Assembly: GCA_049487715.1 (NCBI GenBank)
Contig: CP150562.1
Location: forward strand, 558,001-622,000
DNA length: 64,000 bases
Direction: 5' to 3'
DNA from: Pycnococcus provasolii
Lineage: Eukaryota; Chlorophyta; Pseudoscourfieldiophyceae; Pseudoscourfieldiales
Part shown: positions 32,292 to 43,694 of the stretch, piece after piece
Layout of the letters: the number at the start of each line of letters is the position of its first letter
Numbering within the stretch: position 1 is the first letter of the stretch
The notes under the pieces: generated by a model
What the model saw: the letters and a program-made list of their open reading frames with translations, nothing else
The model's database searches: none
Told to the model about the DNA's origin: nothing
Program-made: the position numbers and the translations under genes

Positions 32292-32764
32292 TCGTCATCG
32301 TCATCGTCATCGCCATCACCATCGCCGCCGCCGTGGCCACCTCCGCCCATCATCATACCACCTGGCACCTCCTGCAACGTCGGTGGCTCTGACGATGCAC
32401 TTCGCAGCATCGCCCGTCTTGCGGCAGTGTCGTCTTCGAAACCTTCGTCGCTGTCGTCGTCGTCGTCGTCGTTGTTGTCGTCGTCGCTGTCGTCGTCGTC
32501 GTCGTTTCCTCCTCCGTTGTTTTGTCCCGAAGGCGCAGCGGGCGTGAACGAGACGTTCGAGGTGGACCTCTTGACTGACTTCGCCGGTCCGATGTCCACC
32601 TGTGCCGCGTCTTTGATTTTGCGTTTGTTCGACGGAACCTTGGAAGCGTGCTGCTGCTGGTGAGCCGCCTTTGTAGGTATGTTATCGTCGAGAACAGCGA
32701 GCGCGTTGGTTTTTCCATTCCCATTATTGTTAAAGGTAGTAGGTTTGGGTATGCGCGACTCCAT
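30143..32764 (-). CDS. Acidic low-complexity protein with internal duplications (873 aa)
   Basis: No family is recognised. Residues 85-265 hold two copies of an ~85-residue block: poly-Asp/Asn, then EGFEDDTAARRAMLRS, TLQEVPGGMMMGGGGHGGG. A helical region follows (ADYDQLLRTTLRLAKEAAES ... YMIKHKKKVRRNVEEDE). Residues about 610-715 carry four copies of a unit with GASARDVEDEKKRKQLDDDD and ADFESPKK. The C-terminal 170 residues are better conserved in look (SGTLLMVQVKGEDTLYYRLR, WRMTWRIWIPGRL, WKFTEGKPGF) and could be a globular reader-like domain, but I cannot name it. Long GTC/GAC trinucleotide runs in the DNA suggest length polymorphism. A nuclear or chromatin role is only a guess from charge. 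Confidence 0.65.
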
Positions 32765-33144
32765 GACTGTTACTCTTCTACAGACAATCTATGAAGAAAG
32801 GTGTTGTAAACAAACAGTGCGTGTGGAATGAGAATGATATCTGTCAGTTGGAGAAGATGACACGCTGAGACAACCAGTCGCGTGTCACGCACCTTTTGGG
32901 GGGGGGGGAGGAGTGTGGGGAAATCTATCTATTTCCCCGAGACCAACGGCTAGTTCGGGCTTCCCGCCCGAACTCGCCTGTTTGAGTCTCCTTTTTGCCT
33001 TATTTCGAATTTATTCTTTATTCTTAATTTACTTTTTCTATTTACTCGCCTACGTCTCCCACACTAAGGTACAGTAAAAGCCAACCGCTGGACAGAGTAA
33101 AGTAAGTAAAGTACACTTCATTACTGAATGAGGGATCTCAGATT
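32765..33144. other. Intergenic spacer, nothing recognised
   Basis: A G10 homopolymer at about 32897, an inverted pair TTCGGGC/GCCCGAA at 32955-32972 and a TACAGTA heptamer at 33070. Both flanking genes are on the minus strand, so this is the promoter side of the acidic protein gene. Confidence 0.4.
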
Positions 33145-34803
33145 TCAGACGTCCGTTTTAAGGCTGCTGACATCTGACGGACCCAACCGTCTCAGTCTCA
33201 GTCTCAGGCGCTCTTTCGCCACGTCGTCCGCACCCGGGAACGGCCCGTGGCGCGGCTGCACGACGGTGAACCGATCGATAACACCCTCATCAATAGAGCT
33301 CCACTGCTCCCAGTCGAGGTGCGTGGCGTTGTGCACAGTGAGGCGGCTGTAGGTAAAGTCGGCCATCTGCCCGTCCCGCGGGAAGTACCCGCTCTGGAAC
33401 GCGCACCACGGCGAGTCACGTGTGCACAGGCCGCGCGGCGGGGGCTTCCAGAACTTCGGCCCGTAGATCATCTCCGGGTTCCCGCCGGAGCCCGTCGTCA
33501 CGTGCACCGTCGCCTTGGGCTCGTAGTACAGCCCGAGCTCGGTGTGCGTCCCATTCATAACCGTCTCGTTGTAGACCGGCCAATAGCGCTCGTAGTCGTG
33601 GACGTGGCCGTAGAAGGCGAGGTCCACGCCGTACTTGAAGAAGAGGTCCTCCACAGGAAAGGTAACGCTGTTCGCCCCCGACGCCACTGCCGAGCAGAGG
33701 TGCGCGTCGTCCACGTCGCACTCGGACGGTATGCCGCGGCGCGACGCCTCCTGCTCACCGTCGCAGTGCCCCGTCACATGGTCCGACACGACGCAGTACA
33801 TCGGGCGGTGACCGTGGACTATGATCCACGGCACCGCTTGGCGGTTCGCGTTGGCGCGCGCGAGGTCCTCCTCGAGCCACTTGTACATGCGGCGCATGTA
33901 CTCGACGTCGAAGTGCTGTGGCCAGAAGAACGCCTCGGTGTTGTACGCCACGATGTGCGCGGGGCCCATGTCGAAGGAGTAGTAGTGGTTGCCCGTTGCG
34001 CGTGCCTGCTCGCCCGGCATGTCGAAGCGCGCCTTGAAGTGCGAGAAGTTGTAGCTCTCCTCGTGGTTTCCTGGGCTCACCATGTACGGGAGGTAGGCGG
34101 AAACGGGCTCGATAGAGCGCATCCACGCGTCGCCGACGCGCCCGTTGTCCGTGTCGAGGTCGTACGCAAAGTCACCGCAGTGGATAAGCACGTCGTAGTT
34201 CTTCTGGCGCACCTCTTCCTGGACGTCGGCAAGGGTGAGGGAGTTGGTGTCGCCCATGTCGCAATACGCGATGATGCGCAGCGCGTCCTTGGAGATCTGC
34301 GCGTCGCTCCGCGGCGCGACGAAGGAGAAGACGTCGCTCCACCCGCCGCTCGGGTCGCCCGCGACGTACGAGTACCTCCGCCCGGCCACGAGACGGGCGA
34401 GTCGCACGGTGTGTATCACGTGCGACCTCTTCTCCGCGCCGCCATCCGTGAAGTTGCGCTGCGCCCCGCGCGCGACGTCGGGGAGCGGCCCGCCCCCCAT
34501 TGCCGCGCCCGTCCCGAACGGGCCCCAGCGCACGACGCTCTCTCGCGTCGGCTCCGCCGTGGCCCACGTCACCGTCACGGCGTCGCGCGTGTCGCCGAGC
34601 GCGAGCCTCACGGCCGCGGGCTGCGTGCCCTCGTGCGCCGAGACACAGAGGGCGCAGAGGCTCCACAGGGCGACCACCACACCACACCACACCACACCAC
34701 ACATCTCCCAACAATAATGCGAGAACACACACACGCACATCCTCCTAGGAGCACGAGCGTTTACTCGTGGGCACATGAACATGAACATGCGGCTGGTAGC
34801 CAA
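33145..34803 (-). CDS. Secreted purple acid phosphatase (552 aa)
   Basis: All five metallophosphatase blocks of purple acid phosphatases are visible: YCDMGD, GDFAYDLD, SPGNHEE, IVHGHRPMYC and FYGHVHDYERYWP. These supply the Asp, Tyr, Asn and His ligands of the Fe(III)-M(II) centre. An N-terminal fibronectin-like domain (VTVTWATAEPTRESVVRWG) and a C-terminal YSRLTVHNATHLDWEQWS strand complete the long (plant and fungal type) form. The enzyme hydrolyses phosphate esters, usually outside the cell or in vacuoles, and helps scavenge phosphate. The signal peptide is MCGVVWCGVVVALWSLCALC (from an ATG at 34704), coded partly by a CCACA pentamer repeat; the first ATG, 33 codons upstream, is a possible alternative. 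Confidence 0.95.
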   Translation of the reverse strand: MATSRMFMFMCPRVNARAPRRMCVCVFSHYCWEMCGVVWCGVVVALWSLCALCVSAHEGTQPAAVRLALGDTRDAVTVTWATAEPTRESVVRWGPFGTGAAMGGGPLPDVARGAQRNFTDGGAEKRSHVIHTVRLARLVAGRRYSYVAGDPSGGWSDVFSFVAPRSDAQISKDALRIIAYCDMGDTNSLTLADVQEEVRQKNYDVLIHCGDFAYDLDTDNGRVGDAWMRSIEPVSAYLPYMVSPGNHEESYNFSHFKARFDMPGEQARATGNHYYSFDMGPAHIVAYNTEAFFWPQHFDVEYMRRMYKWLEEDLARANANRQAVPWIIVHGHRPMYCVVSDHVTGHCDGEQEASRRGIPSECDVDDAHLCSAVASGANSVTFPVEDLFFKYGVDLAFYGHVHDYERYWPVYNETVMNGTHTELGLYYEPKATVHVTTGSGGNPEMIYGPKFWKPPPRGLCTRDSPWCAFQSGYFPRDGQMADFTYSRLTVHNATHLDWEQWSSIDEGVIDRFTVVQPRHGPFPGADDVAKERLRLRLRRLGPSDVSSLKTDV

Positions 34804-34981
34804 TCTGATACGTAGTACTTAGGTGCAGTGAGCTAGGAAGGAATGTCCGGAGAAAACGCCGAGACACAGCCGAGACACAGGGGGGAACCTGTGCAGCACG
34901 ACGATAGACTATGAAAACGACAGATGATAGTCACTTTTGGTGCCAATTAATTTAACAAATCTTTAAAAAATCGACTTATAA

Positions 34982-35183
34982 TATTGCAGGAAACAACCAA
35001 CCATGGCACGAATATCGATATCTCCCCTTTTCCCCCCAATAACTTTGCAATAACTTTGCAATAACTTTTTGACCTAACCCTCGACTGATTAGGCATTTCT
35101 TTGGAATAAGTTTTCCTTTTCTTTTCCTTTTCTTTTCCCCGAGATATCGATATTCGTGCCATGGTTGGTTGTTTCCTGCAATA
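34982..35183. repeat. Inverted-repeat element with 43-bp perfect arms
   Basis: Arm 34982-35024 (TATTGCAGGAAACAACCAAC at its outer end) is exactly complementary to arm 35141-35183. The 116-bp centre has three AACTTTGCAAT-like repeats and a TTTTCC run. No target-site duplication is obvious. It could be a MITE or a stable RNA hairpin. Confidence 0.85.
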
Positions 35184-35243
35184 CTGTACCAGTTGAATCT
35201 TAATTAAGAGAAAAAACAACAAGAGTTCGGCCGCGAGCTGGAG

Positions 35244-35709
35244 CCTGTCAGTCCCCTCGGGGCCCCTACCATATACGGTCGTCTAACTGAGTGCACGCTA
35301 CATTTATGACATTTCCGGCCAAACTTAGCCGGGGGGCTTTTCTGGCAAAAAGATTTCGAACAGATGCCCCGACCTAAAAAAATAATTAAAAAAGAATGCG
35401 AACAGATGCCCCGACCTATTGGGCATGAAACTATTTGCGACCAAATTCATCGACCAAAAAAACTTGCAAGACTAGGTCGGGGCATCTGTTCGCATTCTTT
35501 TTTAATTATTTTTTTAGGTCGGGGCATCTGTTCGAAATCTTTTTCCCCGCGGCGACGTTTCACCGGAAATGTCATATTTCCTCCATTTATTTCTCCACCT
35601 GTAGCGGAGTTCTCCCAGACATGTATCTATCCGCCGACCTGTAGCTCCTATAGATTTAGACGACCGTACTTACCATATGGTAAGTAGGGGACCCGAGGGG
35701 ACTGCCAGG
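35244..35709. repeat. Foldback element with nested inverted repeats, including 72-bp perfect arms
   Basis: The inner arms 35347-35418 and 35473-35544 are perfect complements, and each contains the phrase CGAACAGATGCCCCGACCTA twice. The outer arms 35244-35285 and 35657-35709 also pair, imperfectly, around CCATATACGGTCGTCTA. The right outer arm carries an extra CTTACCATATGGTAAG palindrome. A TGACATTTCCGG pair lies between. The whole is a 466-bp foldback structure. Confidence 0.85.
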
Positions 35710-35901
35710 ATCCTGGACGCCCCCAATCACACGTGTAAACTTCTTTTTGGGCCCCTTTGGTTTCGAAAGCTTTCGAAGTCGCCTGTTCTTTTTCTTCCCT
35801 TCGTGCGTGCTTCGCTTGTCTTGTTGCGACGGGTTTGAGAATCCCAGTGTGTGCCCCCCGTTCGTTGTCCCGAGTGGGGGTCTTGCACTTGCAGGGGTAG
35901 T

Positions 35902-38900
35902 ATGGCGCCGCCTTCTCAGGCTCGTGGTAGTGACAGTGGCATGATGCCTCGAAGCCATATGTATGTGCTCATTAAGTATCTGCTGCTCTATGTCGGACTT
36001 CTGGCGCCGCCTCTTAACCACCACCTACCAGGACTCTTCGGAGCAGGCACAGGGGGGTTAGTAGGCCCTGTGGGTGCACATGCAGCAGGTGGGCCCAATC
36101 ACGTGCTCGCAATCATGCCCAACGAGTGGACGTCTTCCATTACGTGCCTCCCTTTTTCATGGCTCGACTTCGCCTTCGACGTGAACAGCCCTAACATGCT
36201 CAACAACAACTGGCTATTCGAAGTCGAAGACTTAAAACCTGAGCTGGAAGGGTACAAAACAAACGCACTGTCCGTTCACCTGTTCGTCGGAGCGATTGCG
36301 CCAGACCGGAAGTCCGGTATGGTAGCCTCCTCGGCAAAAAATAGACTCTACACGCTCGAAATCAGCTACTACGACGTCAAGTTGAAAACGTACTACGTTT
36401 CCGTGCGCTGCGGCCCGGAACAGACGACGTTCCGTGTTCTCGCGCGAGGTGTCATCGCGCCGCTTGTGGAGTACGAGGAGCGCGACGGTGAGGCGTGCGA
36501 GCAGCAGCTCGTCTACCACAAGTTCGAGGCGCCAGCCGGTGGCGAAGCACTCGCGCAAGTGGTGGTGAAAGCAAGCAAGAAAGGGGCCAACGCAGCGCTG
36601 CTCGTCATGCAGCACGCGGACACAGCACCGCTAAGACTTAGGCCACCTTACGAAAGCATTGCGCCAGGCGAGGAGGGCGTTGTCGACGTGTGCTGGACCG
36701 TCGCAGGACACTCGTACTACGTCGCGCTCAAGACGTCCGCCGGTTGCGTGCCGTACACCATAACCCTGACGTACCCAACCACCAGTCTCGCGAATTCCAA
36801 GTGCTTCAGCGGCAGCAGCAACTCCACGTCACCAGACTCCCATAATCTACATCACCTACCCACGTTGGAGCACAACCACTTCCGATACGAGAAGGGCGTT
36901 CCTCTCGCGTACACCGACTTTCGCGTGCACGTTTCCGAAAGCGAAAAGGACGACAACATGGTCGTCTACCTCGAAGACCTCTCCTCAGGCCCGATTGACC
37001 CGCAAGCATTCGGGCTCTACCTGTACATAGAAGGCAGCGTGCCCGTCGACCGGCACACGGAGCACAAGAGCGAGTACAGCGTCGATGGCGAGTACAGCGT
37101 CACGATCAACAAGTGGGACCTTGTGACGGGAAACTACGTCGTGAGCGTGTACACGTCGATGCAGGACAAAAGCTTTCGGCTCGTTCCGTACTTCATTCAC
37201 AGCAAGGTGACGCCAGGTGGTCGTGTTTCAGGATTTGTGTGCCCAGGCCAATTTGTGTTCCACTACATGCAAATCGGGCCTGAAACGGAAACGGCAATCA
37301 TCATTGACTCCTCCTCATCAGAAACATCCACATCATCCACATCCAACAACAGTCCCAAATACAACACCCGAATACTACTTCCGCCGAGCCGGCGGCGGAG
37401 GCGGCACCGCCACACTTGCCTCCACACTTGCCTCCACAGTTGCCGCCGTTGACGTCACCTTCAACCTCGTGGTCGCGACGGGAGACCTGTATTATCTCAC
37501 ACGGCACGTGCACCCCCCCTTGAAGCTTTCGCCACCCTATCAGCGTGCGGTATCTACGGACGGGTACAAAAATCACACGGCGCAAGTATGTCACGCCGAG
37601 CCAGGTCGGCACTACATCGGCCTGAGCGGCGGAGAGCAGTGCGCGGAGTACGAGCTGTTCGCCGACGTCGCGCCGCCGCAGACCACGTGCACGGAAGTGA
37701 AGCATCTATGCAAGGCGGACTGCGACATCCAGTGCACGGAAATGCGAACGCACCATTTCGAGTACCACTCGTGCACGCCCGGCGAGTACAAGGACTTTAT
37801 GCTGACGGTGAGCGAGGACGATGCAGCAGCAAACCTGATTTTTCAGGTGGAAAACCTTGCAAGAGTCGTTCGCCCCGAAGCTCTCGGCATTTATCTGTTC
37901 AAAAACGAACTTCCCACCGACCGTGAAACGGAAATAAAGACGGAATTCGCGGCTGATGGCATCTGGGGCATTGTCGTGAGTGAGCACGATTTGAAGGCGG
38001 CGAAGTACTTTCTCTCGGTGAGATGCACGGGCAAGGTACCGGTGCAGTTTCGCGTCTTGGCCGAGCTGAGCCACTCCATTCTCGAAAAAGGCGATGTCGT
38101 CAACGGCGAGGTGGGTCCCAGAGATTGGGGGCACTACCATTACACGGTACCTGCATCGTCAACCGTTCCGTATCGAGTCACCTTTCAGGTGAAGCTCTTC
38201 AGCGGCGATGTCATGTTGCGCACCACGGTGGACAACCCACCACTGAAAATGATTCCTCCGTACCAAGCCACCGATGTGAAAGAGCATCGCGCCGGCGGTG
38301 CCTACGAGGGCAGCCCGATGCCAGTTTCGGCATGCGTATTGCCTGGCCACACGGAATATCTTGGCGTGTTGGGAGGGAGTCACTTTGCGGCATTTCAGTT
38401 GTCCATGGTCGCAGGACCCGTCACCGATCTGAGCGAGTGCGAGGGTGAGTTGCATCGTCGACGACAACTCGGAGGAGGCAGCAATGAGGTAACTGCCGGT
38501 GACAGCACGAGCGGCAAGAAATCCTATGGCAATGTGGAGGAAATCGAGGTGAACCACTTCATGAGAGGGAGCTGCGAGCCGCATGAGTGGGTAGACTTCA
38601 TGCTCCCAGCTAATTCGAAGCGGCGTGACTGCAACGTCGTTTTTGAGGTGGAGGATCTCGGCAATGGGTTTGCGCAGTCTGCACTCAACCTGTTCATCTA
38701 CAAGGGTGAAATTCCAGGCAATCGCGTGACAGAATTCAAAAGCACGGAAACGTCAGATGGGCACTACTCTGTGACACTGAATGCGTGGGACTTCAAAGCA
38801 GACGTCAATTATTTCGCAAGTATCCGCTGCGGCGATGAGCCAAGAAGGTTCAGATTGCTCACTGAGATTGTAGAGGGTTCCGTGGAAGAAGGCACACATG

Positions 38901-41900
38901 CGGTTGGCTACGTGTGCCCTGGTGATTTTATTTACCACTTCTTCGATGCGAGCATGGCACAACGACGAGCCGCCGCCGCAGCAGCAGCATATGCGGATGG
39001 AATGCACCTTGACGTCAAATTTGAGATCGTATTGCACTCGGGGCGGGTGGCTTACAAGACAGCACACGGGGAACCGCCTCTCAAGCTCTTACCACCTTTC
39101 CGCACGACAGGAGAGGCGAGCACATACGTGTCCCTCTGCGACGTCGTGGAAGGTCGTCATTACGTCGGCTTGATTGGAATGGGCGAGTGCGCGGACTACG
39201 AATTGTACGTCCACACATTGCCTCATCGAAACGAGTGCAAGGAGCCTGAACACGAATTGTCCGCCAACGTTGGTGGGCATGGAATTGCGACGCTTGTTCC
39301 CGACCACTTCACATATTCAAGCTGCACACCGCGTGAGACAAAGGTGCGCATTATGGAGCGGGAAAACGTGTTTTGTTTTTCCCCCTCCTTCTTCCAAAAA
39401 CCTTTTGACTGACTAAACGTTCTCCCCTTCCAAAACAAAACCCAAAATTTTCCAGGACTTTGTGCTGTACGTCTCGGAGGCGCAAAGTAAAACCAATCTC
39501 GTAATTGACGTAACCAGCCTGGAGAATGAATTGCGCCTCAATGCGCTGAGCGTCTCGCTGTACGAAGATGAGATTCCGGTGAACCGCGAAACGGAATTTC
39601 GGCGCACCGCGGCACCAGAAGGCATTTGGACAATCTCTCGTTCTTACCACGACATGCATGCGGGAGCTTACTATTTGTCCGTGGAGTGCGGCGACGTGGC
39701 CACAAGCTTTCGCATACTCCCTCTCTTGATTCGAGCACAGCTCGTTCCCGGTGGAGCAGGCGTGCACGGCGAGATCTGTCCAGGTGATTGGGTGTACCAC
39801 GTCGTGGATGTGAGCGATTATGTCCCTGGTGGCATGCTCCATAAGGATGTATACCACGCCAGCCTCGCATTCGACGTGGAGTTGCACAGCGGCGACTTCT
39901 TCTACATGCTACGGCCCTCCACGCCGCCGATTCGCCTGGTGCCTCCGTACCGCTTCGCCAAGCTCAACGCAACCGAGGGTCAACACACCTTTCGCACTTG
40001 CCAGCTCGACATTGAGCACTTTTTCAACGAAAGGTACTATCTCGCCCTTCGTGGTGGCGAGCACTGTGCCGAGTATGCCGTGAGAGCGTCGATTGACGAC
40101 GGAATGGGGAAACGTAGGGCCGTGAAAGGCGCGGAGCTGGCGCCGTGCACGGAGCAGTTTACGCACGGTGAGAAAACGATGCAGAAGCAAACGGTGACCG
40201 AACTAGTGGAGGGTCACTTCGCCTACGACAGCTGTGAGGGACAAGGTCTGCGCCTATTCTCGCTGTACATTCCCAAGGGAGCTAACGATAATTACGCCTT
40301 TGACGTCGAGGACACCACCGATGGTACTGATCGACCGGGAGGTTTGTTCGTCATGCTGGCGAGGCAGGTGAAAGATGGCGAGGAGGAAATTGAGGATGAA
40401 GAGGTGGAAGGGTCTCCCGTCAAAGAGGCGATTGCGAAGCAGGTGACCAGGATCTTCGACGAGGTGACATTTGGCATCAATGGCGTGTACCGTGCATCCC
40501 TTGACGCGATCAAGGTGGAAACAGACACGACGTACATCGTGGCTGTTAAGTGCAACGACGAACCGACTCGTTTCCGCGTTTCGGCGGGTCGAACTAAGCT
40601 GAGGTTGAATTTGCCCGATCAAGTTCCTGGGCAGCTTTCTGCCGAGCAGTGGAGCGTGCACAGTGTCAAGATGAAGCAGCCAAGCGAATACGACGGATAC
40701 AGCAGCGCTGCGCCGAACCTAAGGCTTGCAATAACGGTTCGCATTCTTTCAGGCGCGATTGCGGTCGCGATGCTGCGCGAGGGCAGCCCCCCCGGCCTTA
40801 CGACGATGCGTACGAATCATTACCACAAAAGCGTGGAAGAGCTCTCGAGTTTTACCATGTACGTGTGTGACCCGAAGCCCGGCGTCGAGTACTTCGTTGG
40901 GTTCTACGGAGGCGAACTTCCCGCCGACTATGAAATCTCTACCGACACGGAGTTCTCCGCAGAGCAGTGCACGATACCCGATGGTGATCACGGGTATGTC
41001 TGGCGGTACTTCAAGGATCCTCCAAAAACAACGACGTGGAACACCTTTTTCCAATTCTTTACGATCATACTCGGGTTGTCGCTGGTCTTGTATGTGATAC
41101 GGTGCTACATCGCGAGACACGAGTACGTTAAGAAGAAGAGGAAGCTGGAAGCTCGCAGATCCAATGTCAAGGTGCACTTGGAGACTGTGGATGGTGAATC
41201 GAATCTAAAAAAGGCGCATAAGCCAAAAGGTGTTGTTCAATCACAATCAAAACCTCATGGTGCTGCTGATGCCAGTCTCACCTCTGCTTATGAACACGAC
41301 GTTGACCGTGATGGTGGGGATCATCAACACCATCACGAAGAAGAAGAAGACGACAGCGACGACGATGACAACGAGGATGACATCATTCTTGAGCTCGATC
41401 GAAGGTTTGGCAAAGGGAAGGGGAAGTACCTTCTGAGCTATTCGAAGAAAATGGGACTCCGAAGAAATCGCGCATGCCAAGAGCTTCAGGATCGATGTGA
41501 TCGCAAGGCTGCGTACAAGGGCCTCGTGGTGTATCTGTTGGTCACCGTGCTGTTCATGGTAATCATACAGCTGCAGCGAAGCATTCCTAGAATGAACGAG
41601 CTGGAATCGACGATGAGAGACTTCATCAACGAAGCTTCGACGAAGGACGGCCTAACGTTCGAGGACATGCGGTCGGTTGACGATGCCGTCGACTGGCTCG
41701 AGAATGGATTCATCGAGACGTTCTTTCCTGCTGAGCGATGGTACAATGGTGAGAGAATCCCCGAAGGCGAGCGCGGGTTCCTTCGAATGTACAACAAGAA
41801 GCTCAGTGGCTTTATGCTGAAGCAAAAACGCGTCAGGGTGAACACCGGCGATTGCGAAGGTTCCAAACGCTTCAGCAAGTTCACTCCAAAATGCTACCCC

Positions 41901-43694
41901 GACAGCAGGGATCCGGGAACGTCGTCAAAGGCGCCGTTCGGCCCAAGTCACGATCCCACGAAGTACCGATACGAGAACTTTGCCACGGGTGGTGCGTTCG
42001 CCGTATCCTTTCCTCTCGACCGCAAGCAAGCTCTCGCGACGCTGGACGAGCTGCGCAGAGATCTCTTCATTGACAAGCAAACGCGCCGCCTTGAGCTTGA
42101 TTTGACGGTGTACAACGCGGCGTACCGTCTCTTTAGTATCGTCGTGCTCAAAATCGACGTGCGTGCTTCGGGCACGCTGAGAACTGGAATCCAATTCTAC
42201 ACGTTCCCGATCGAGATGTACACGACAGAGTTGGACATGTTCCGTGCCGTATTGGAGATGATATTCCTGCTGTTTGTGGTTTCATCCGTTTCGAATGAAC
42301 TTTTCGAGATGGCTTCGTTGCGCTGGGAGCATGGTCGAGTTTTCCTGGAGACGAAGTGGAAGGAGTATCTGTCTGATTATGGCAACGTGATTGACATCGT
42401 GCGCCTGCTGCTTTGGGAGGTGTCCCAGCTGTGGTTCCTTCGCATCATCACCAACGAGGCTGCGTTGGATCTCACCTTGCCTCTACCCGAGGGCCAGATC
42501 AGGCCAGGCCTGTACGATGTGGGTGTTCTCTGGCGCGTGTACTCTCAGCTCAATGCCACAAGCGTGCTTGTTTGTTTGTTCACGGTATTCAGATTTCTAA
42601 ATCTGAGCCCGCAGTACGGCACCCTCGTGCGAACCATCACGAGAGCGGCACCAGCGCTTGCAAAGTTTGCTCTCATGTTCTGTCTGATTTTTGGATTCTT
42701 CGCGGTGATGGGCCAGCTGATGTTCGGCACCGCGCTGGCGGAGTGGGCGACCATCTGGAGTGCAACGCAGATCCTGTTCCAGATGATGACTGGCGAGTAC
42801 GGCTACGAGCCGCTGCTGAAAGTGGACCCGTACATGGCCCCGGTGTTCTACTACTCCTATCTAGTTTTGGTTTTCTTTCTTCTGCTCAATATTCTGTTGG
42901 CAATTTTGATGGACACGTATGCCATTATTACCGAAGAGCTTGACAAGCAGGAGCAGAGAGAAAGGCTGAAACACAACCACAGCATTGTCTTGGAGATGTA
43001 CTACGAGTTGGTTAAAGTTACGAGCACTGTGATGAGGTTGGTGTTCAACAAGCAGTTGTTCTCTACTGTGTATCACTACTTCGCGGTGCCGACGTACCTG
43101 TCGTCCGAGAAAGGTCTGTCGATGATCACGCAGGAAGGCAACGAGAAGATGATTAGCAGGAGTGCAAAGCTGAAGATGACTGAGCTCGACGTAGATCTCG
43201 AGGCTGTGCAGGACGATGACGGCTTGGAGGACTTGCTGACATTTCAGCTGATGAGCAAGCACTACAGCGAGATTAGCGTGATTTTATTGTTGTTGAGCGT
43301 TGGGGATAAAGTTCAGGATATTATGGCCGAGAGTGCTAAGGTGATTGAAAATGACGCGAATGAGAAAGATATTCGACGTGGTGCTACTATGGCGCAGAGG
43401 CCTTCTATGATGCAGAGGCTGAGGACAATGAATAGAGGAGGAGGCGGCGGAGAAGAAGCAAGAGAAGCTAAGGAGTTGCGTGAGAAGTTAAGGTTCACAC
43501 AACAGAGCCCACCGGCTGCGGAGGATGATAGTCCGAACACTTCCCTTGATGTGAAGAGCTACCAGGTGGTTTATTACGACCACGACGTGATTGGTGACAC
43601 CAATGTTGTTGGTGTCGCTGCTGCTGCAGGTGGTAAGAAGAAGAAAAAAGACCACAGAGAAGTGAGGATAAGTGGAGCAGACAATTATGTTTGA
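35902..43694 (+). CDS. Polycystin-type (TRPP) channel with six tandem ectodomain modules (about 2530 aa)
   Basis: Predicted exons are 35902-37351, 37440-39343 and 39456-43694. The second intron (39344-39455) has GTGCGC..TTTTCCAG, and the join CTPRETK-DFVLYVSEAQ restores a repeat seen elsewhere. The first (37352-37439, GTCCCA donor) is weak, and a frameshift is possible there. After a signal peptide come six modules of about 235 residues. Each opens with HF-Y--C---E--DF-L, has a PPC-like half ending FR-L, and a second half with GD--YH and PPLKL-PPY. A transmembrane helix (FFQFFTIILGLSLVLYVIRC), an Asp-rich linker and a complete polycystin unit follow: S1 (GLVVYLLVTVLFMVIIQL), a large extracytosolic loop, S2-S6, and the pore FQMMTGEYGYEP before S6 (VLVFFLLLNILLAILMDTY). 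This makes it a cation channel, probably sensory and ciliary or plasma-membrane. Confidence 0.85.

Larger units (their letters stand above)
34804..35901. other. Intergenic region with two inverted-repeat elements
   Basis: Apart from the two hairpin-forming elements described separately (34982-35183 and 35244-35709), I see only the promoters of the phosphatase (left) and the polycystin-type gene (right). Open frames here translate the repeats. Confidence 0.5.

Noticed and set aside
34670-34704. CCACA pentamer repeat as a separate regulatory element
   Set aside because: It encodes part of the phosphatase signal peptide, so the repeat is explained by coding sequence.
33247-34815. Long plus-strand open frame opposite the purple acid phosphatase
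   Set aside because: It is antisense to a gene with all catalytic motifs; its His/Val/Arg-rich product reflects GC-rich codon use.
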